DNA from: Curvibacter sp. CHRR-16
Lineage (GTDB): Bacteria > Pseudomonadota > Gammaproteobacteria > Burkholderiales > Burkholderiaceae_C
Length of the DNA: 64,000 bases
Assembly: GCF_018474005.1 (NCBI RefSeq)
Contig: NZ_JAHCSH010000005.1
Span: forward strand, 186,001 to 250,000
Reading direction: 5' to 3'
The position numbers were made by a program, and so were the translations under genes. The notes under the pieces are model-generated. The model did not search any database and had not been told where the DNA came from. It saw nothing but the letters and a program-made list of their open reading frames with translations. Each line of letters opens with the position of its first letter. The first letter of the stretch is position 1. Below, piece after piece: positions 18,660 to 28,943 of the stretch.

Positions 18660-19811
18660 ATGGAAAAAACCCCCACAGCCACAGTGCTGGTGGGGGTTGA
18701 TTTTGGGAAGCCGTTTTTTGACTCCGAACTCGAAGAACTTGGCTTGTTGGCTCAGACGGCAGGGCTCGATCCTGTTGCACGCATCACGTGTAAGCGCAGA
18801 GCGCCTGATCCGGCGCTGTTCGTCGGTCAGGGTAAGGCCGAAGAAATTGCCGAGTTAGCTCGGATACATGGTGCCAGTGAGGTGCTGTTTGACCAAAGTC
18901 TGAGTCCGGGGCAACAACGCAATCTTGAACGCGCATTGGGTTTGCCTGTTAACGACAGGACATACCTGATACTGGAAATATTTGCCCAACGTGCACGCAG
19001 CCATGAAGGCAAATTGCAAGTTGAATTGGCACGACTCCAATACCTCAGCACCCGATTGGTTCGCCGCTGGACCCACTTGGAGCGACAACGGGGTGGGATT
19101 GGTACCCGTGGTGGTCCTGGTGAAACCCAAATTGAGTTGGATCGACGGATGATTGCCGATGCAATCAAGCGCACAAAGGAGCGGTTGGCCAAGGTGCGCA
19201 AACAGCGTCAAACTCAGCGCCGCCAGCGAGAGCGTCGTGATGCGTTCAATATTTCCTTGGTCGGATATACCAATGCAGGAAAGTCCACGCTTTTTAATGC
19301 TTTGGTAAAAGCGCAAGCGTACGCTGCTGACCAACTGTTCGCCACATTGGATACCACCACGCGCCAGTTGTATTTGGCGCAGGCTGGACGTTCAGTGTCT
19401 TTGTCCGATACGGTGGGGTTTATTCGCGATTTGCCACACGGTTTAGTGGATGCCTTTCAAGCCACCTTGCAAGAAGCAATAGACGCTGATTTGCTGCTGC
19501 ATGTGGTCGATGCATCCAATCCTAATTTCCCTGAACAAGTAGGGCAGGTACAGCAGGTGTTGGCGGAAATTGGTGCCCAAGATATCCCGCAGTTGTTGGT
19601 TTTCAATAAGGTAGATCGATTGCCTGCCGAGCGCATGCCGGCTGTCATGGAAGATTTTTACGATATTGACGGCCTGCAGGTTCCGCGTGTTTTTGTCAGC
19701 GCCATGCGCAATATGGGCCTGGACGTGTTGCGAATCAAGTTGGCCGCTATCGCTGCAACGAGAAATAGCCCTGAGTACGCCGGGGATGCCGCCGAATTCG
19801 GCACAATGTAA
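18660..19811 (+). CDS. hflX: Ribosome-associated GTPase HflX
   Basis: GTPase that splits stalled ribosomes, 383 residues. The N-terminal nucleotide-binding-like domain ends in the glycine-rich GGIGTRGGPGETQIELDRR near 145-163. The G-domain has G1 GYTNAGKST near 202, G3 DTVGF near 248 and G4 NKVD near 318. The ATG at 18660 is chosen; a TTG three codons earlier is equally in frame, and neither has a good ribosome site. The gap to hfq is 21 bp. Confidence 0.94.
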   Translation: MEKTPTATVLVGVDFGKPFFDSELEELGLLAQTAGLDPVARITCKRRAPDPALFVGQGKAEEIAELARIHGASEVLFDQSLSPGQQRNLERALGLPVNDRTYLILEIFAQRARSHEGKLQVELARLQYLSTRLVRRWTHLERQRGGIGTRGGPGETQIELDRRMIADAIKRTKERLAKVRKQRQTQRRQRERRDAFNISLVGYTNAGKSTLFNALVKAQAYAADQLFATLDTTTRQLYLAQAGRSVSLSDTVGFIRDLPHGLVDAFQATLQEAIDADLLLHVVDASNPNFPEQVGQVQQVLAEIGAQDIPQLLVFNKVDRLPAERMPAVMEDFYDIDGLQVPRVFVSAMRNMGLDVLRIKLAAIAATRNSPEYAGDAAEFGTM

Positions 19812-19830
19812 AGCCTACCTATAGAGGTTA

Positions 19831-21192
19831 ATGCGAATGACTTTTTTTGCACTCAAGCTCCGCCTGGCTGAATGGGGAGCACGGCTACCAGGCATGTTCA
19901 ATTTGAATGATCCCCGCTGGGGGCGTGGTGATGACAGTTCGTCATCAGGCAAGCCCGTTGTTGGTGATTCATCGGACAAACCAGAAGAACAGCGCCCTAT
20001 ACGCCCGCAGCAAAGCCAACAAGATGGCCCTCCAGACTTGGATGAATTTTGGCGTGATCTGAATCGCAAATTCGCTGCATTGCTGGGCAAAGGGGGCGGT
20101 TCTCAGCCGCCTACTCCGGGCAGAAATGGGCCTGTATGGGGAATGGCTGGAACGATCGCTGGCATTTTGTTGCTGCTATGGTTGGGAACGGGCTTTTTTA
20201 TCGTCCAAGAAGGCCAACAAGCTGTCATCACCCAATTTGGGAAATACAAGTCAACCGTGGGTGCTGGTGTGAACTGGCGTTTGCCGTATCCGATTGAACG
20301 CCACGAGACAGTCTTTGTTAGCCAAATTCGTTCTTTGGACATTGGCCGAGACAGTGTGCTCAAGGCCACGGGCTTGAAAGAGTCTGCAATGCTGACTGAG
20401 GATGAAAATATTCTGGATATCAAATTTGCAGTGCAGTATCGATTGAGTGATGCGCGTGCTTATTTGTTCGAGAGCAAAAACCCGTCTGAGGCCGTGGTGC
20501 AAGCGGCAGAAACTGCTGTGCGTGAAGTAGTGGGCAAAATGCGAATGGATGCAGCGCTGTCAGAAGAGCGTGACCAGATAGCTCCCCGTGTGCGCGAATT
20601 GATGCAAAAAATTCTGGATCGCTACCACGTGGGCGTTGAAGTCGTTGGCATCAATTTGCAGCAAGGCGGTGTTCGCCCACCTGAACAAGTGCAGGCGTCT
20701 TTTGATGATGTTCTCAAAGCAGGGCAAGAACGCGAACGTACCAAAAACGAAGCCGAAGCATATGCCAATGATGTGATTCCCCGTGCAGTGGGGACGGCGT
20801 CTCGATTGAAAGAAGAGGCGCAAGCATACAAAGCCCGTGTAGTGGCTCAAGCAGAAGGCGATGCGCAGCGTTTCCGTTCGGTATTGACCGAATACCAGAA
20901 AGCACCGCAAGTGCTGCGTGACCGCATGTACTTGGACACCATGCAACAGATATACAGCAATGTGACGAAGGTGATTGTGGACTCGCGTCAGAACGGCAAT
21001 CTGTTGTATTTGCCTTTGGACAAAATCATGCAAAGCACCTCATCTGTATCAGTTGGAAGTGCCGTTAGCAACCCTGCATCGGCAACCTCGGATACCAGTG
21101 CAAGTGGTGCCGCTGGCACTGCTAGCAACAGTTTGGGCAACGATTCGCGCAGCCGCGACTCCAGCCGCACCCGTGACCGCGATCCTCGCTAG
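19831..21192 (+). CDS. hflK: FtsH protease modulator HflK
   Basis: 453-residue band-7/SPFH membrane protein that forms a cage with HflC around FtsH. The ATG at 19831 has GAGG 5 bp upstream; the residue-22 methionine (MFNLNDPRWGRGDD) is the alternative start. A disordered Ser/Gln/Pro-rich cytoplasmic segment is at about 30-90, one membrane helix near 105-128 and the SPFH domain at about 130-320 with a helical stretch rich in Glu/Ala. The C-terminus is Ser/Ala-rich and ends with Arg/Asp repeats. It is 9 bp before hflC. Confidence 0.94.
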   Translation: MRMTFFALKLRLAEWGARLPGMFNLNDPRWGRGDDSSSSGKPVVGDSSDKPEEQRPIRPQQSQQDGPPDLDEFWRDLNRKFAALLGKGGGSQPPTPGRNGPVWGMAGTIAGILLLLWLGTGFFIVQEGQQAVITQFGKYKSTVGAGVNWRLPYPIERHETVFVSQIRSLDIGRDSVLKATGLKESAMLTEDENILDIKFAVQYRLSDARAYLFESKNPSEAVVQAAETAVREVVGKMRMDAALSEERDQIAPRVRELMQKILDRYHVGVEVVGINLQQGGVRPPEQVQASFDDVLKAGQERERTKNEAEAYANDVIPRAVGTASRLKEEAQAYKARVVAQAEGDAQRFRSVLTEYQKAPQVLRDRMYLDTMQQIYSNVTKVIVDSRQNGNLLYLPLDKIMQSTSSVSVGSAVSNPASATSDTSASGAAGTASNSLGNDSRSRDSSRTRDRDPR

Positions 21193-21201
21193 GAATTTGC
21201 C

Positions 21202-22101
21202 ATGCAAAAAGCCATTGTTTATGTGATTTCTGCTGTGGTGGCTGTGCTCGTGGCCAGCTCCATGCTATTTGTGGTGGATCAGCGCCAGTTTGGCGTTGTG
21301 TACGCATTTGGACAAATCACCGATGTGGTGACGGAGCCAGGTTTGCACGTCAAACTGCCTGTGCCTTTTCAGAACGTCAACTACATTGACAAGCGTCTAC
21401 TCACCTTGGATAGCACCGACTCCGAGCCCATGCTGACAGCAGAAAAACAGCGTGTGGTGATTGATTGGTATGTGCGATGGCGCATCACAGATCCATCCAA
21501 CTATATTCGCAACGTTGGTTTGACCGAGTTGGCTGGAGCCACGCAGCTCAATCGAGTGGTGCGTAACGCTTTTCAAGAAGAAATCAACAAGCGTACCGTC
21601 AAAGATTTGTTGTCTTTGAAGCGAGAGGCGCTCATGAGTGACGTCCAAAAAGAGGTGTTGAATGCTGTTAAAAGCAGTAAACCTTGGGGTGTGGATATTG
21701 TGGATGTTCGTCTGACACGAGTGGACTATGTGGAAGCCATTACCGAATCGGTATACCGACGCATGGAGGCTGAACGCAAGCGCGTTGCCAATGAATTGCG
21801 CTCAACTGGCGGAGCGGAAGGTGAAAAAATTCGTGCCGATGCCGATCGTCAGCGGGAAATCATTATCGCCAATGCCTATAAAGAGGCTCAGCAAATCAAA
21901 GGCGAGGGGGATGCGCAGGCTTCACGTATTTACGCTGAGTCTTTTGGCAAGGATCCGCAGTTCGCCCAGTTCTATCGCAGCCTAGAAGCCTATAAGGCAA
22001 GTTTTGCGAGCAAGTCTGACGTGATGGTCTTAGATCCCTCTAATACGGATTTTTTCAAAGTCATGCGAAACGGTGCTTCCAGCGTTCCAGGGAAAAAGTG
22101 A
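21202..22101 (+). CDS. hflC: FtsH protease modulator HflC
   Basis: 299-residue partner of HflK with an N-terminal membrane anchor (about 4-25) and a periplasmic SPFH domain. VVDQRQFGVVYAFGQI near residue 27 and the RMEAERKRVANELRSTG helix near 190 are typical. It follows hflK by 9 bp and completes the pair. Confidence 0.95.
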   Translation: MQKAIVYVISAVVAVLVASSMLFVVDQRQFGVVYAFGQITDVVTEPGLHVKLPVPFQNVNYIDKRLLTLDSTDSEPMLTAEKQRVVIDWYVRWRITDPSNYIRNVGLTELAGATQLNRVVRNAFQEEINKRTVKDLLSLKREALMSDVQKEVLNAVKSSKPWGVDIVDVRLTRVDYVEAITESVYRRMEAERKRVANELRSTGGAEGEKIRADADRQREIIIANAYKEAQQIKGEGDAQASRIYAESFGKDPQFAQFYRSLEAYKASFASKSDVMVLDPSNTDFFKVMRNGASSVPGKK

Positions 22102-22149
22102 CAGCCATACCCGGTAGAATCCGCTTTTTAATAGCTGCACAGTTTTCCC

Positions 22150-23298
22150 ATGTCTGCTTGGGTCCTACCGGATCACATTGCCGATGTGCTGCCTTCAGAG
22201 GCGCGCCACATCGAAGAAATACGTCGCAACCTTCTCGACATGGCCCGCTGCTATGGTTACGAGTTGGTTATTCCTCCTTTGTTGGAGCATCTGCAATCCC
22301 TACTGTCTGGCACCAGCCAGACACTGGATCTGCAAACCTTTAAGCTGGTTGACCAGTTATCTGGCAAAAGCCTTGGCTTGCGTGCCGACTCCACAGCGCA
22401 AGTGGCACGCATCGATGCCCATTTGCTAAATCGCATAGGAGTGACCCGTTTGTGCTATTGCGGGCCGGTGCTGCATACCCATCCTGCAGCTCCCTTTGCT
22501 ACCCGTGAACCATTGCAATTTGGTGCTGAGTTGTATGGGCATGCCGGTCTAGAGGCGGATTTGGAAGTATTGACATTGGCGTTGGATGCGCTCCAAGCGG
22601 TTGGCTTGTCAGAGGTCACACTCGATATGGCTGATGTCCGCGTAGTGCAAGCCATGCTGGACGCAGCGGCAGTACCACAGGGGCAGCGCGAAGCGATTCA
22701 TGCAGCCTTGAGCGCCAAAGACTCTGAGACCTTGGCCCAGCTGCTTGTAGCTTGTCCTGAATCCATTCGCCAAGGCTTATTGGCACTGCCACAGCTATAC
22801 GGAGATGCCAGCATTTTGGCTAAAGCACGCACTGTATTGCCAGCGTTGCCAGGTGTTCACGAGGCGCTGGAGCAGTTGCAATGGCTGTCCCTGCATGCGC
22901 CAACTGTGCGCACTACCTTTGATTTGGCCGACTTACGTGGATTCGGGTATTACACCGGCATGCGTTTTTCGTTGTATGTGCCCGGCAGTAGCGATGCGGT
23001 AGCCCGTGGAGGCCGTTACGACGAAGTGGGGTCTGCTTTTGGCCGTAAACGCCCAGCTGTGGGCTTTAGTTTGGATGTCAAAGCACTGGCCAATGCAGTC
23101 GCGCAGCAGCCTTTGCGTGCCGCCATACGCGCACCATGGGGAGAGGAGCCAGCATTGCGCCAAGCAATAGCCCAGTTGCGCCGCCAAGGCGAGACGGTGG
23201 TGTGTGTCCTTCCGGGACATGAAAGTGAAGTAGATGAGTTTGAGTGTGATCGTGAGCTGGTGATGGCTGGCGGTCAATGGGTTGTCCAGGCTGTTTAA
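22150..23298 (+). CDS. hisZ: ATP phosphoribosyltransferase regulatory subunit HisZ
   Basis: 382-residue paralogue of the histidyl-tRNA synthetase catalytic core. It lacks an anticodon-binding domain and serves as the regulatory subunit of short-form HisG in histidine synthesis. Class-II fold stretches are seen ([17 protein letters not shown] at the start, [17 protein letters not shown] and [25 protein letters not shown] later). HisG itself is not in the window. Its place between hflC and purA is common in Burkholderiales. Confidence 0.93.
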   Translation: MSAWVLPDHIADVLPSEARHIEEIRRNLLDMARCYGYELVIPPLLEHLQSLLSGTSQTLDLQTFKLVDQLSGKSLGLRADSTAQVARIDAHLLNRIGVTRLCYCGPVLHTHPAAPFATREPLQFGAELYGHAGLEADLEVLTLALDALQAVGLSEVTLDMADVRVVQAMLDAAAVPQGQREAIHAALSAKDSETLAQLLVACPESIRQGLLALPQLYGDASILAKARTVLPALPGVHEALEQLQWLSLHAPTVRTTFDLADLRGFGYYTGMRFSLYVPGSSDAVARGGRYDEVGSAFGRKRPAVGFSLDVKALANAVAQQPLRAAIRAPWGEEPALRQAIAQLRRQGETVVCVLPGHESEVDEFECDRELVMAGGQWVVQAV

Positions 23299-24699
<1,401 letters not shown>

Positions 24700-24713
24700 G
24701 AAGGAGCGCACCG

Positions 24714-25238
24714 ATGTTGACTGAAGACGGAAAGCATTTGTACGTTAGCTATGACGAATACCACAACTTGATTGAAAAGCTAGCCATTAAGGTCTACCAG
24801 TCAGGTTGGGAGTTTGACACTATTTTGTGCTTGGCGCGCGGTGGTATGCGCCCTGGGGATATCCTCTCGCGGGTGTTTGACAAGCCTTTGGCCATCATGT
24901 CCACCAGCTCCTACCGTGCCGATGCTGGTACGAAGCAAGGCGCTTTGGACATCGCCCGCTACATCACCACGCCCAAAGGGGAAATTGCTGGACGCGTGCT
25001 GTTGGTTGACGATTTGGCTGATTCTGGGCACACATTGCGTGCAGTGATTGACCAGCTCAAAAACAACTATCCACCGATTACCGAGCTGCGCAGTGCGGTG
25101 ATTTGGACTAAAGAAGTATCTGTCTTCACACCCGATTACTCGGTGGAATTCTTGCCCACTAACCCATGGATTCACCAGCCTTTCGAAGGCTATGACGCCA
25201 TGCGTCCGCAGCAGTTGATTGAAAAATGGAGCGTTTGA
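24714..25238 (+). CDS. Purine phosphoribosyltransferase family protein
   Basis: 174-residue type-I phosphoribosyltransferase. The PRPP loop VLLVDDLADSGHTL is near residue 95-108, and the early LARGGMRPGD stretch fits the pyrophosphate loop. Hypoxanthine, guanine or xanthine salvage is likely given the family and the place next to purA, but the base cannot be fixed from the sequence. A good GGAG site precedes the ATG. Its TGA is directly followed by the start codon of the metC-like gene. Confidence 0.8.
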   Translation: MLTEDGKHLYVSYDEYHNLIEKLAIKVYQSGWEFDTILCLARGGMRPGDILSRVFDKPLAIMSTSSYRADAGTKQGALDIARYITTPKGEIAGRVLLVDDLADSGHTLRAVIDQLKNNYPPITELRSAVIWTKEVSVFTPDYSVEFLPTNPWIHQPFEGYDAMRPQQLIEKWSV

Positions 25239-26486
25239 TTGACTGACTGGGACAGCAAGCTGGATCCACGCACCCAGCTAATTCACCACCCTTATGTTCC
25301 TCCTGCGCAATACGCAGCCCCCCAGCCTGGCGTATTCAAGGCATCCACGGTGTTTTTCCCGACGGCAGAAGCTATGCGCACGCGCCGCTGGATGGACAAA
25401 TCGGGCTACACCTACGGTTTGCATGGCACCCCGACCAGCTACCTGCTGGAAGAGCGCCTGTGCGCCTTAGAGGGCGGCTTGCAATGCCTGCTGGTGCCCA
25501 GCGGCTTGGCTGCACTGGGGCTGGTGGCGCTGTCTCTGCTCAAAACGGGCGATGAAGTCCTGATCCCTGACAACGCCTACGGACCCAATAAAGCGATTGC
25601 CGAAGGGGAGCTGCGCAACTGGGGCATCACGCACCAGTACTACGACCCTATGGATCCAGAGGACTTAGAAGCCCAAATTTCCAGCCGTACCAAGCTGGTT
25701 TGGCTAGAGGCGGCAGGATCGGTCACCTTGGAGTTTCCCAACTTATTGGAAATGGTGCGCGTTTGCCAGCGCCGCAAAGTGCTTACGGCCTTGGACAATA
25801 CGTGGGGTGCTGGACTGGCATTTCGTCCTTTTGACTTGGATGCCGAGTCTGGCCCGCATTCTGTAGGGGTGGATATTTCCACCCATGCGCTGACCAAATA
25901 CCCCAGTGGTGGCGGTGATGTACTCATGGGCAGCGTCATCACACGCAACGCAGCACTGCACCACCAGCTCAAGCTAACTCACATGCGTTTTGGTTTTGGC
26001 GTGGGCATGAACGATGTCGAGAGTGTTCTGCGCAGCTTGCCCAGCATGGCATTGCGCTACCAAGCGCACGATGCTGCTACTCGCACATTGGCACGCTGGG
26101 CTCAAAAACAGCCCGAGTTTGTGCAAGTGCTGCACCCAGCCCTAGAAACATCCCCCGGTCACCAAGACTGGAAAGCTTTGTGTGGCAGTGCAGTAGGCAC
26201 AGCAGCAGGTCTGTTCAGCGTCATCATCGATGCCTGTTACCCCCAGCATGCTGTCGATGCGTTTTGCGATGCTTTGCGCCTTTTCAAGCTAGGTTATAGC
26301 TGGGGTGGCCCCATCAGCTTGGTAGTGCCCTATGAGCTAGAAACTATGCGCACAACATGGCCAGCGCATTTAGCCAAAGGCACGTTGGTACGCTTTTCCA
26401 TCGGATTGGAAGAGGTTGCCGACCTGCAAGCCGACCTCATGCAGGCTTTGGAGGCTATGCACCAGTCGCTCTTAGCGAGCCGCTAG
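25239..26486 (+). CDS. metC: Cystathionine beta-lyase (Cys/Met metabolism PLP enzyme)
   Basis: 415-residue PLP enzyme that splits cystathionine to homocysteine for methionine synthesis. The start is TTG at 25239, with GGAG 7 bp before it, abutting the previous stop codon. Visible are the YGLHGTPTSYLLEERL stretch near 59, the cofactor aspartate in TALDNTWG near 186 and the cofactor lysine in STHALTKYPSGGGD near 220. The family also contains gamma-lyases, so the metC name rests on overall similarity. The last 15 bp overlap the convergent tesA end. Confidence 0.85.
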   Translation: MTDWDSKLDPRTQLIHHPYVPPAQYAAPQPGVFKASTVFFPTAEAMRTRRWMDKSGYTYGLHGTPTSYLLEERLCALEGGLQCLLVPSGLAALGLVALSLLKTGDEVLIPDNAYGPNKAIAEGELRNWGITHQYYDPMDPEDLEAQISSRTKLVWLEAAGSVTLEFPNLLEMVRVCQRRKVLTALDNTWGAGLAFRPFDLDAESGPHSVGVDISTHALTKYPSGGGDVLMGSVITRNAALHHQLKLTHMRFGFGVGMNDVESVLRSLPSMALRYQAHDAATRTLARWAQKQPEFVQVLHPALETSPGHQDWKALCGSAVGTAAGLFSVIIDACYPQHAVDAFCDALRLFKLGYSWGGPISLVVPYELETMRTTWPAHLAKGTLVRFSIGLEEVADLQADLMQALEAMHQSLLASR

Positions 26487-27155
26487 CAGTTTTTGTAAAC
26501 TGGGCCACACGTTTTGCAGAATGCGGGGGTGGGCCTGCGCTGTTGGGTGGATGCGATCTGCTTGGAATAACTGCTCTGTATTGGCAGCATTGGCTACGCC
26601 ATCAAGTAAAAACGGAACTAAAGACACCCTCTCTTGTTTGGCAGTTTGCTCAAAGATTTTGGCAAAGCGCTGGGTGTAATCTGGCCCATAGTTAGGGGGG
26701 ACTTGCATGCCCACAAGCAGCACCTTGGCCCCAGCCGCTTTGGCTTGGCCCACCATGGTTTGCAGATTGGCTTGTGTCATTTCCAGCGACAAGCCGCGCA
26801 GTGCATCGTTGGCACCCAACTCGATCACCACCACGCTGGGTTTGTGCTGCCCTAACAAAGTCGCTAAGCGGCTACGTCCGCCAGCGGTGGTTTCTCCGCT
26901 GATGCTCGCATTGATAACCTGAGCGACAATGTGCCGCTGCTGCAGTTGTTGCTCCAACAAAGCCACCCACCCTTTGCCGCGTGGTAGCCCGTATTCGGCG
27001 CTCAGAGAGTCCCCCAGCACCAAGATGCGGGGGGTGCTTGCCACGCTGTTAGCGGAGTTGGCATAAGCGGGCAGGGCAGTGGTCATAGCCCACCACGCCG
27101 CAAGGGACAACAAGCAGTAGTGCACTATGCGGCGGTATTTTTCAGAGAAAAGCAT
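26472..27155 (-). CDS. tesA: Periplasmic SGNH esterase/thioesterase I (TesA/arylesterase)
   Basis: 227-residue lipase-like hydrolase. The signal peptide runs to ALPAYA near residue 31. The SGNH blocks are present: GDSLSAEYG near 48 with the catalytic serine, the glycine in the second block, GAND near 115 and the DRIH dyad near 200-203. I place the start at 27155. If so, its ATG overlaps the ATG of the divergent ABC gene; a GTG at 27125 would remove that overlap. Divergent tesA and ybbA genes also occur in E. coli, which supports both names. Confidence 0.88.
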   Translation of the reverse strand: MLFSEKYRRIVHYCLLSLAAWWAMTTALPAYANSANSVASTPRILVLGDSLSAEYGLPRGKGWVALLEQQLQQRHIVAQVINASISGETTAGGRSRLATLLGQHKPSVVVIELGANDALRGLSLEMTQANLQTMVGQAKAAGAKVLLVGMQVPPNYGPDYTQRFAKIFEQTAKQERVSLVPFLLDGVANAANTEQLFQADRIHPTAQAHPRILQNVWPSLQKLLAAR

Positions 27156-27828
27156 GGCAGACAACATCATTTCGGTAGAGCACGTATACAAGACGGTGCA
27201 AGATTCCACGGGTACTTTGCCCATTCTGCACGACATCCATTTTGGCCTTGCTGCGGGCGAGACCGTGGCGATTGTGGGGGCTTCGGGGTCTGGTAAGAGT
27301 ACCTTACTCTCCATCATGGCTGGTTTGGATGTTCCGACACAGGGAACCGTCAAGCTCGCAGGTCAAGACATGTTCGCTGTGTCGGAGGACGAGCGCGCTG
27401 CTTTGCGTGCTCGGCACATGGGTTTTGTGTTCCAAAACTTCCAACTATTGGCCCATTTGAGTGCGGTCGAAAACGTCATGCTGCCTTTGGAGTTGGTGGG
27501 TGTAGCCAAAGCCCGCGAACGAGCGCAAGACATGCTGGCACGCGTGGGCTTGTCTGCGCGTATGAATGCATATCCCAAGGTCTTGTCTGGTGGGGAGCAG
27601 CAACGCGTCGCCTTGGCACGGGCTTTCGTGGTACAGCCGCAGGTACTGTTGGCCGATGAACCCACGGGTAGTTTGGATTACGCCACAGGACAAGCTGTGA
27701 TGGAGTTGATGCTGCAACTCAATGCCGAGCAGCACACCACCTTGGTTTTGGTCACCCATGACCGTGAACTGGCCCAGCGTTGCAGCCGCCGCATCCAAGT
27801 TGCAGCTGGGCATGTGACGGCTGACTGA
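27154..27828 (+). CDS. ybbA: ABC transporter ATPase, YbbA/LolD family
   Basis: 224-residue ATPase of the MacB/LolD class, which works with lipoprotein-releasing type permeases. Walker A GASGSGKST is near residue 42, the signature LSGGEQQRVALARA near 140, Walker B VLLADEPTGSLD near 162 and the H-loop VTHD near 199. The divergent tesA neighbour points to YbbA. However, the expected YbbP-like permease does not follow; rlmB starts 10 bp later. A partner permease must be elsewhere or absent. Confidence 0.85.
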   Translation: MADNIISVEHVYKTVQDSTGTLPILHDIHFGLAAGETVAIVGASGSGKSTLLSIMAGLDVPTQGTVKLAGQDMFAVSEDERAALRARHMGFVFQNFQLLAHLSAVENVMLPLELVGVAKARERAQDMLARVGLSARMNAYPKVLSGGEQQRVALARAFVVQPQVLLADEPTGSLDYATGQAVMELMLQLNAEQHTTLVLVTHDRELAQRCSRRIQVAAGHVTAD

Positions 27829-27838
27829 TAATCCCCCC

Positions 27839-28585
27839 ATGTCTTCAGCCAAAGTATTGTTCGGCTTTCACGCCGTCGGTGTGCGCGTCAAAACAGCGCC
27901 CCAATCCATTGTCGAAATTTATGTCGATCCGAGCCGCCGTGACGCACGCATGCGCCAGTTTGTGCAACGTGCCCAAGAAGCGGGGCTGCGGCTCATAGAA
28001 GCTGACGGCATGCGCTTGGCCAAATTGGCAGGCAGTCATGGGCACCAAGGTGTAGCGGCACGGGTCAACCCGATTGCGCAAGTCCATTCGCTGGACGATT
28101 TACTCGATAGCCTGCCAGCAGACCAGCCGACCCTCATTTTGGTGCTCGATGGGGTGACCGATCCACACAATCTTGGCGCTTGCTTGCGCGTAGCAGATGG
28201 TGCCGGCGCACACTGTGTCATCGCGCCCAAAGACCATGCTGCAGGTATCAATGCCACCGTGGCCAAAGTGGCCAGTGGTGCCGCCGAAACGGTGCCGTAT
28301 TTCATGGTGACCAATTTGGCCCGCACGCTCAATGAGCTCAAGGAGCGCAATATCTGGGTGATTGGTACCAGCGACCAAGCAACGCATGACGTGTACCAAG
28401 TGGATTTGAAAGGGCCAGTAGCCTTGGTACTAGGCGCTGAAGGTGCAGGTATGCGCCAACTCACCAGCAAAACCTGTGACCAGCTAGTGCGTATTCCAAT
28501 GCAAGGCGCCGTGGAAAGTCTGAATGTCTCGGTGGCCAGTGGTGTGTGTTTGTACGAGGCACTGCGCCAACGAAAAACGGGGTGA
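27839..28585 (+). CDS. rlmB: 23S rRNA 2'-O-ribose methyltransferase RlmB (SpoU/TrmH family)
   Basis: 248-residue enzyme that methylates a guanosine in domain V of 23S rRNA (G2251 in E. coli). An N-terminal substrate-binding domain is followed by a SPOUT knot with DPHNLGACLRVADG near residue 104, VLGAEGAGM near 198 and IPMQGAVESLNVSVASG near 218. It lies 10 bp after the ABC gene and 5 bp before a lipoprotein gene. Confidence 0.93.
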   Translation: MSSAKVLFGFHAVGVRVKTAPQSIVEIYVDPSRRDARMRQFVQRAQEAGLRLIEADGMRLAKLAGSHGHQGVAARVNPIAQVHSLDDLLDSLPADQPTLILVLDGVTDPHNLGACLRVADGAGAHCVIAPKDHAAGINATVAKVASGAAETVPYFMVTNLARTLNELKERNIWVIGTSDQATHDVYQVDLKGPVALVLGAEGAGMRQLTSKTCDQLVRIPMQGAVESLNVSVASGVCLYEALRQRKTG

Positions 28586-28587
28586 TT

Positions 28588-28635
28588 GCTATGAAAAAGA
28601 TAGCTTCTTCAGCAATGCTGACGGGCTTTGTGGCC
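28588..28635 (+). repeat. Copy of the GCTAT-N7-ATAGC repeat supplying a lipoprotein signal peptide
   Basis: The segment has GCTAT, seven bases, ATAGC, then CAGCA, ACGGGCTTT and GGCC at the same offsets as copies in yejF and truB, followed by a T-run. By hand count it matches the yejF copy at 32 of 48 positions without gaps. The ATG inside GCTATGAAAAA is the start codon of the lipoprotein gene. Confidence 0.7.
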
Positions 28636-28938
28636 ATTTTTCTTATGGGATGTACGCAAGAGCAGCAGAACAAAATTGGCCGCGAAATCCAGAACTGGAC
28701 GGGCACCAATGGCGTGCTGGAGTTTTATGCTGGGGACAAGTTGGTGCGCCGTTTCATACACATCGACAAACTCTCTACCGCTATGGGCACCGAGGATGGC
28801 AAGCCACGCCCTTACCGCTACGGTTATGGCGTCTTGGACGAAAACCTCAATATGCAAGCCGATCCCGGTGAAAAGAAGGTGTATTTTGAGGTCAGTGACT
28901 ACGCTGGCAACTACATATTCTTTGAGGGCCCTCGCTAA
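28591..28938 (+). CDS. Small putative lipoprotein of unknown function
   Basis: 115-residue protein with a lipoprotein signal: MKK, a hydrophobic core and the lipobox LMGC, giving a mature protein from cysteine 21. The mature part is hydrophilic and has the stretches VLEFYAGDKLVRRFIHIDKLSTA and DGKPRPYRYGYGVLDENLN; I recognise no domain. It lies between rlmB and ybgC in one transcription unit. Nearly the whole signal peptide is encoded by a repeat copy (28588-28635), so the leader may have been acquired by repeat insertion. A frame open to 28546 has no better start. Confidence 0.75.
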   Translation: MKKIASSAMLTGFVAIFLMGCTQEQQNKIGREIQNWTGTNGVLEFYAGDKLVRRFIHIDKLSTAMGTEDGKPRPYRYGYGVLDENLNMQADPGEKKVYFEVSDYAGNYIFFEGPR

Positions 28939-28943
28939 AGCGC

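Noticed and set aside
22127-22174. AATAGCTGCAC before hisZ as a repeat fragment
   Set aside because: It lacks the GCTAT arm and the 3' blocks, so similarity is limited to about 10 bp.
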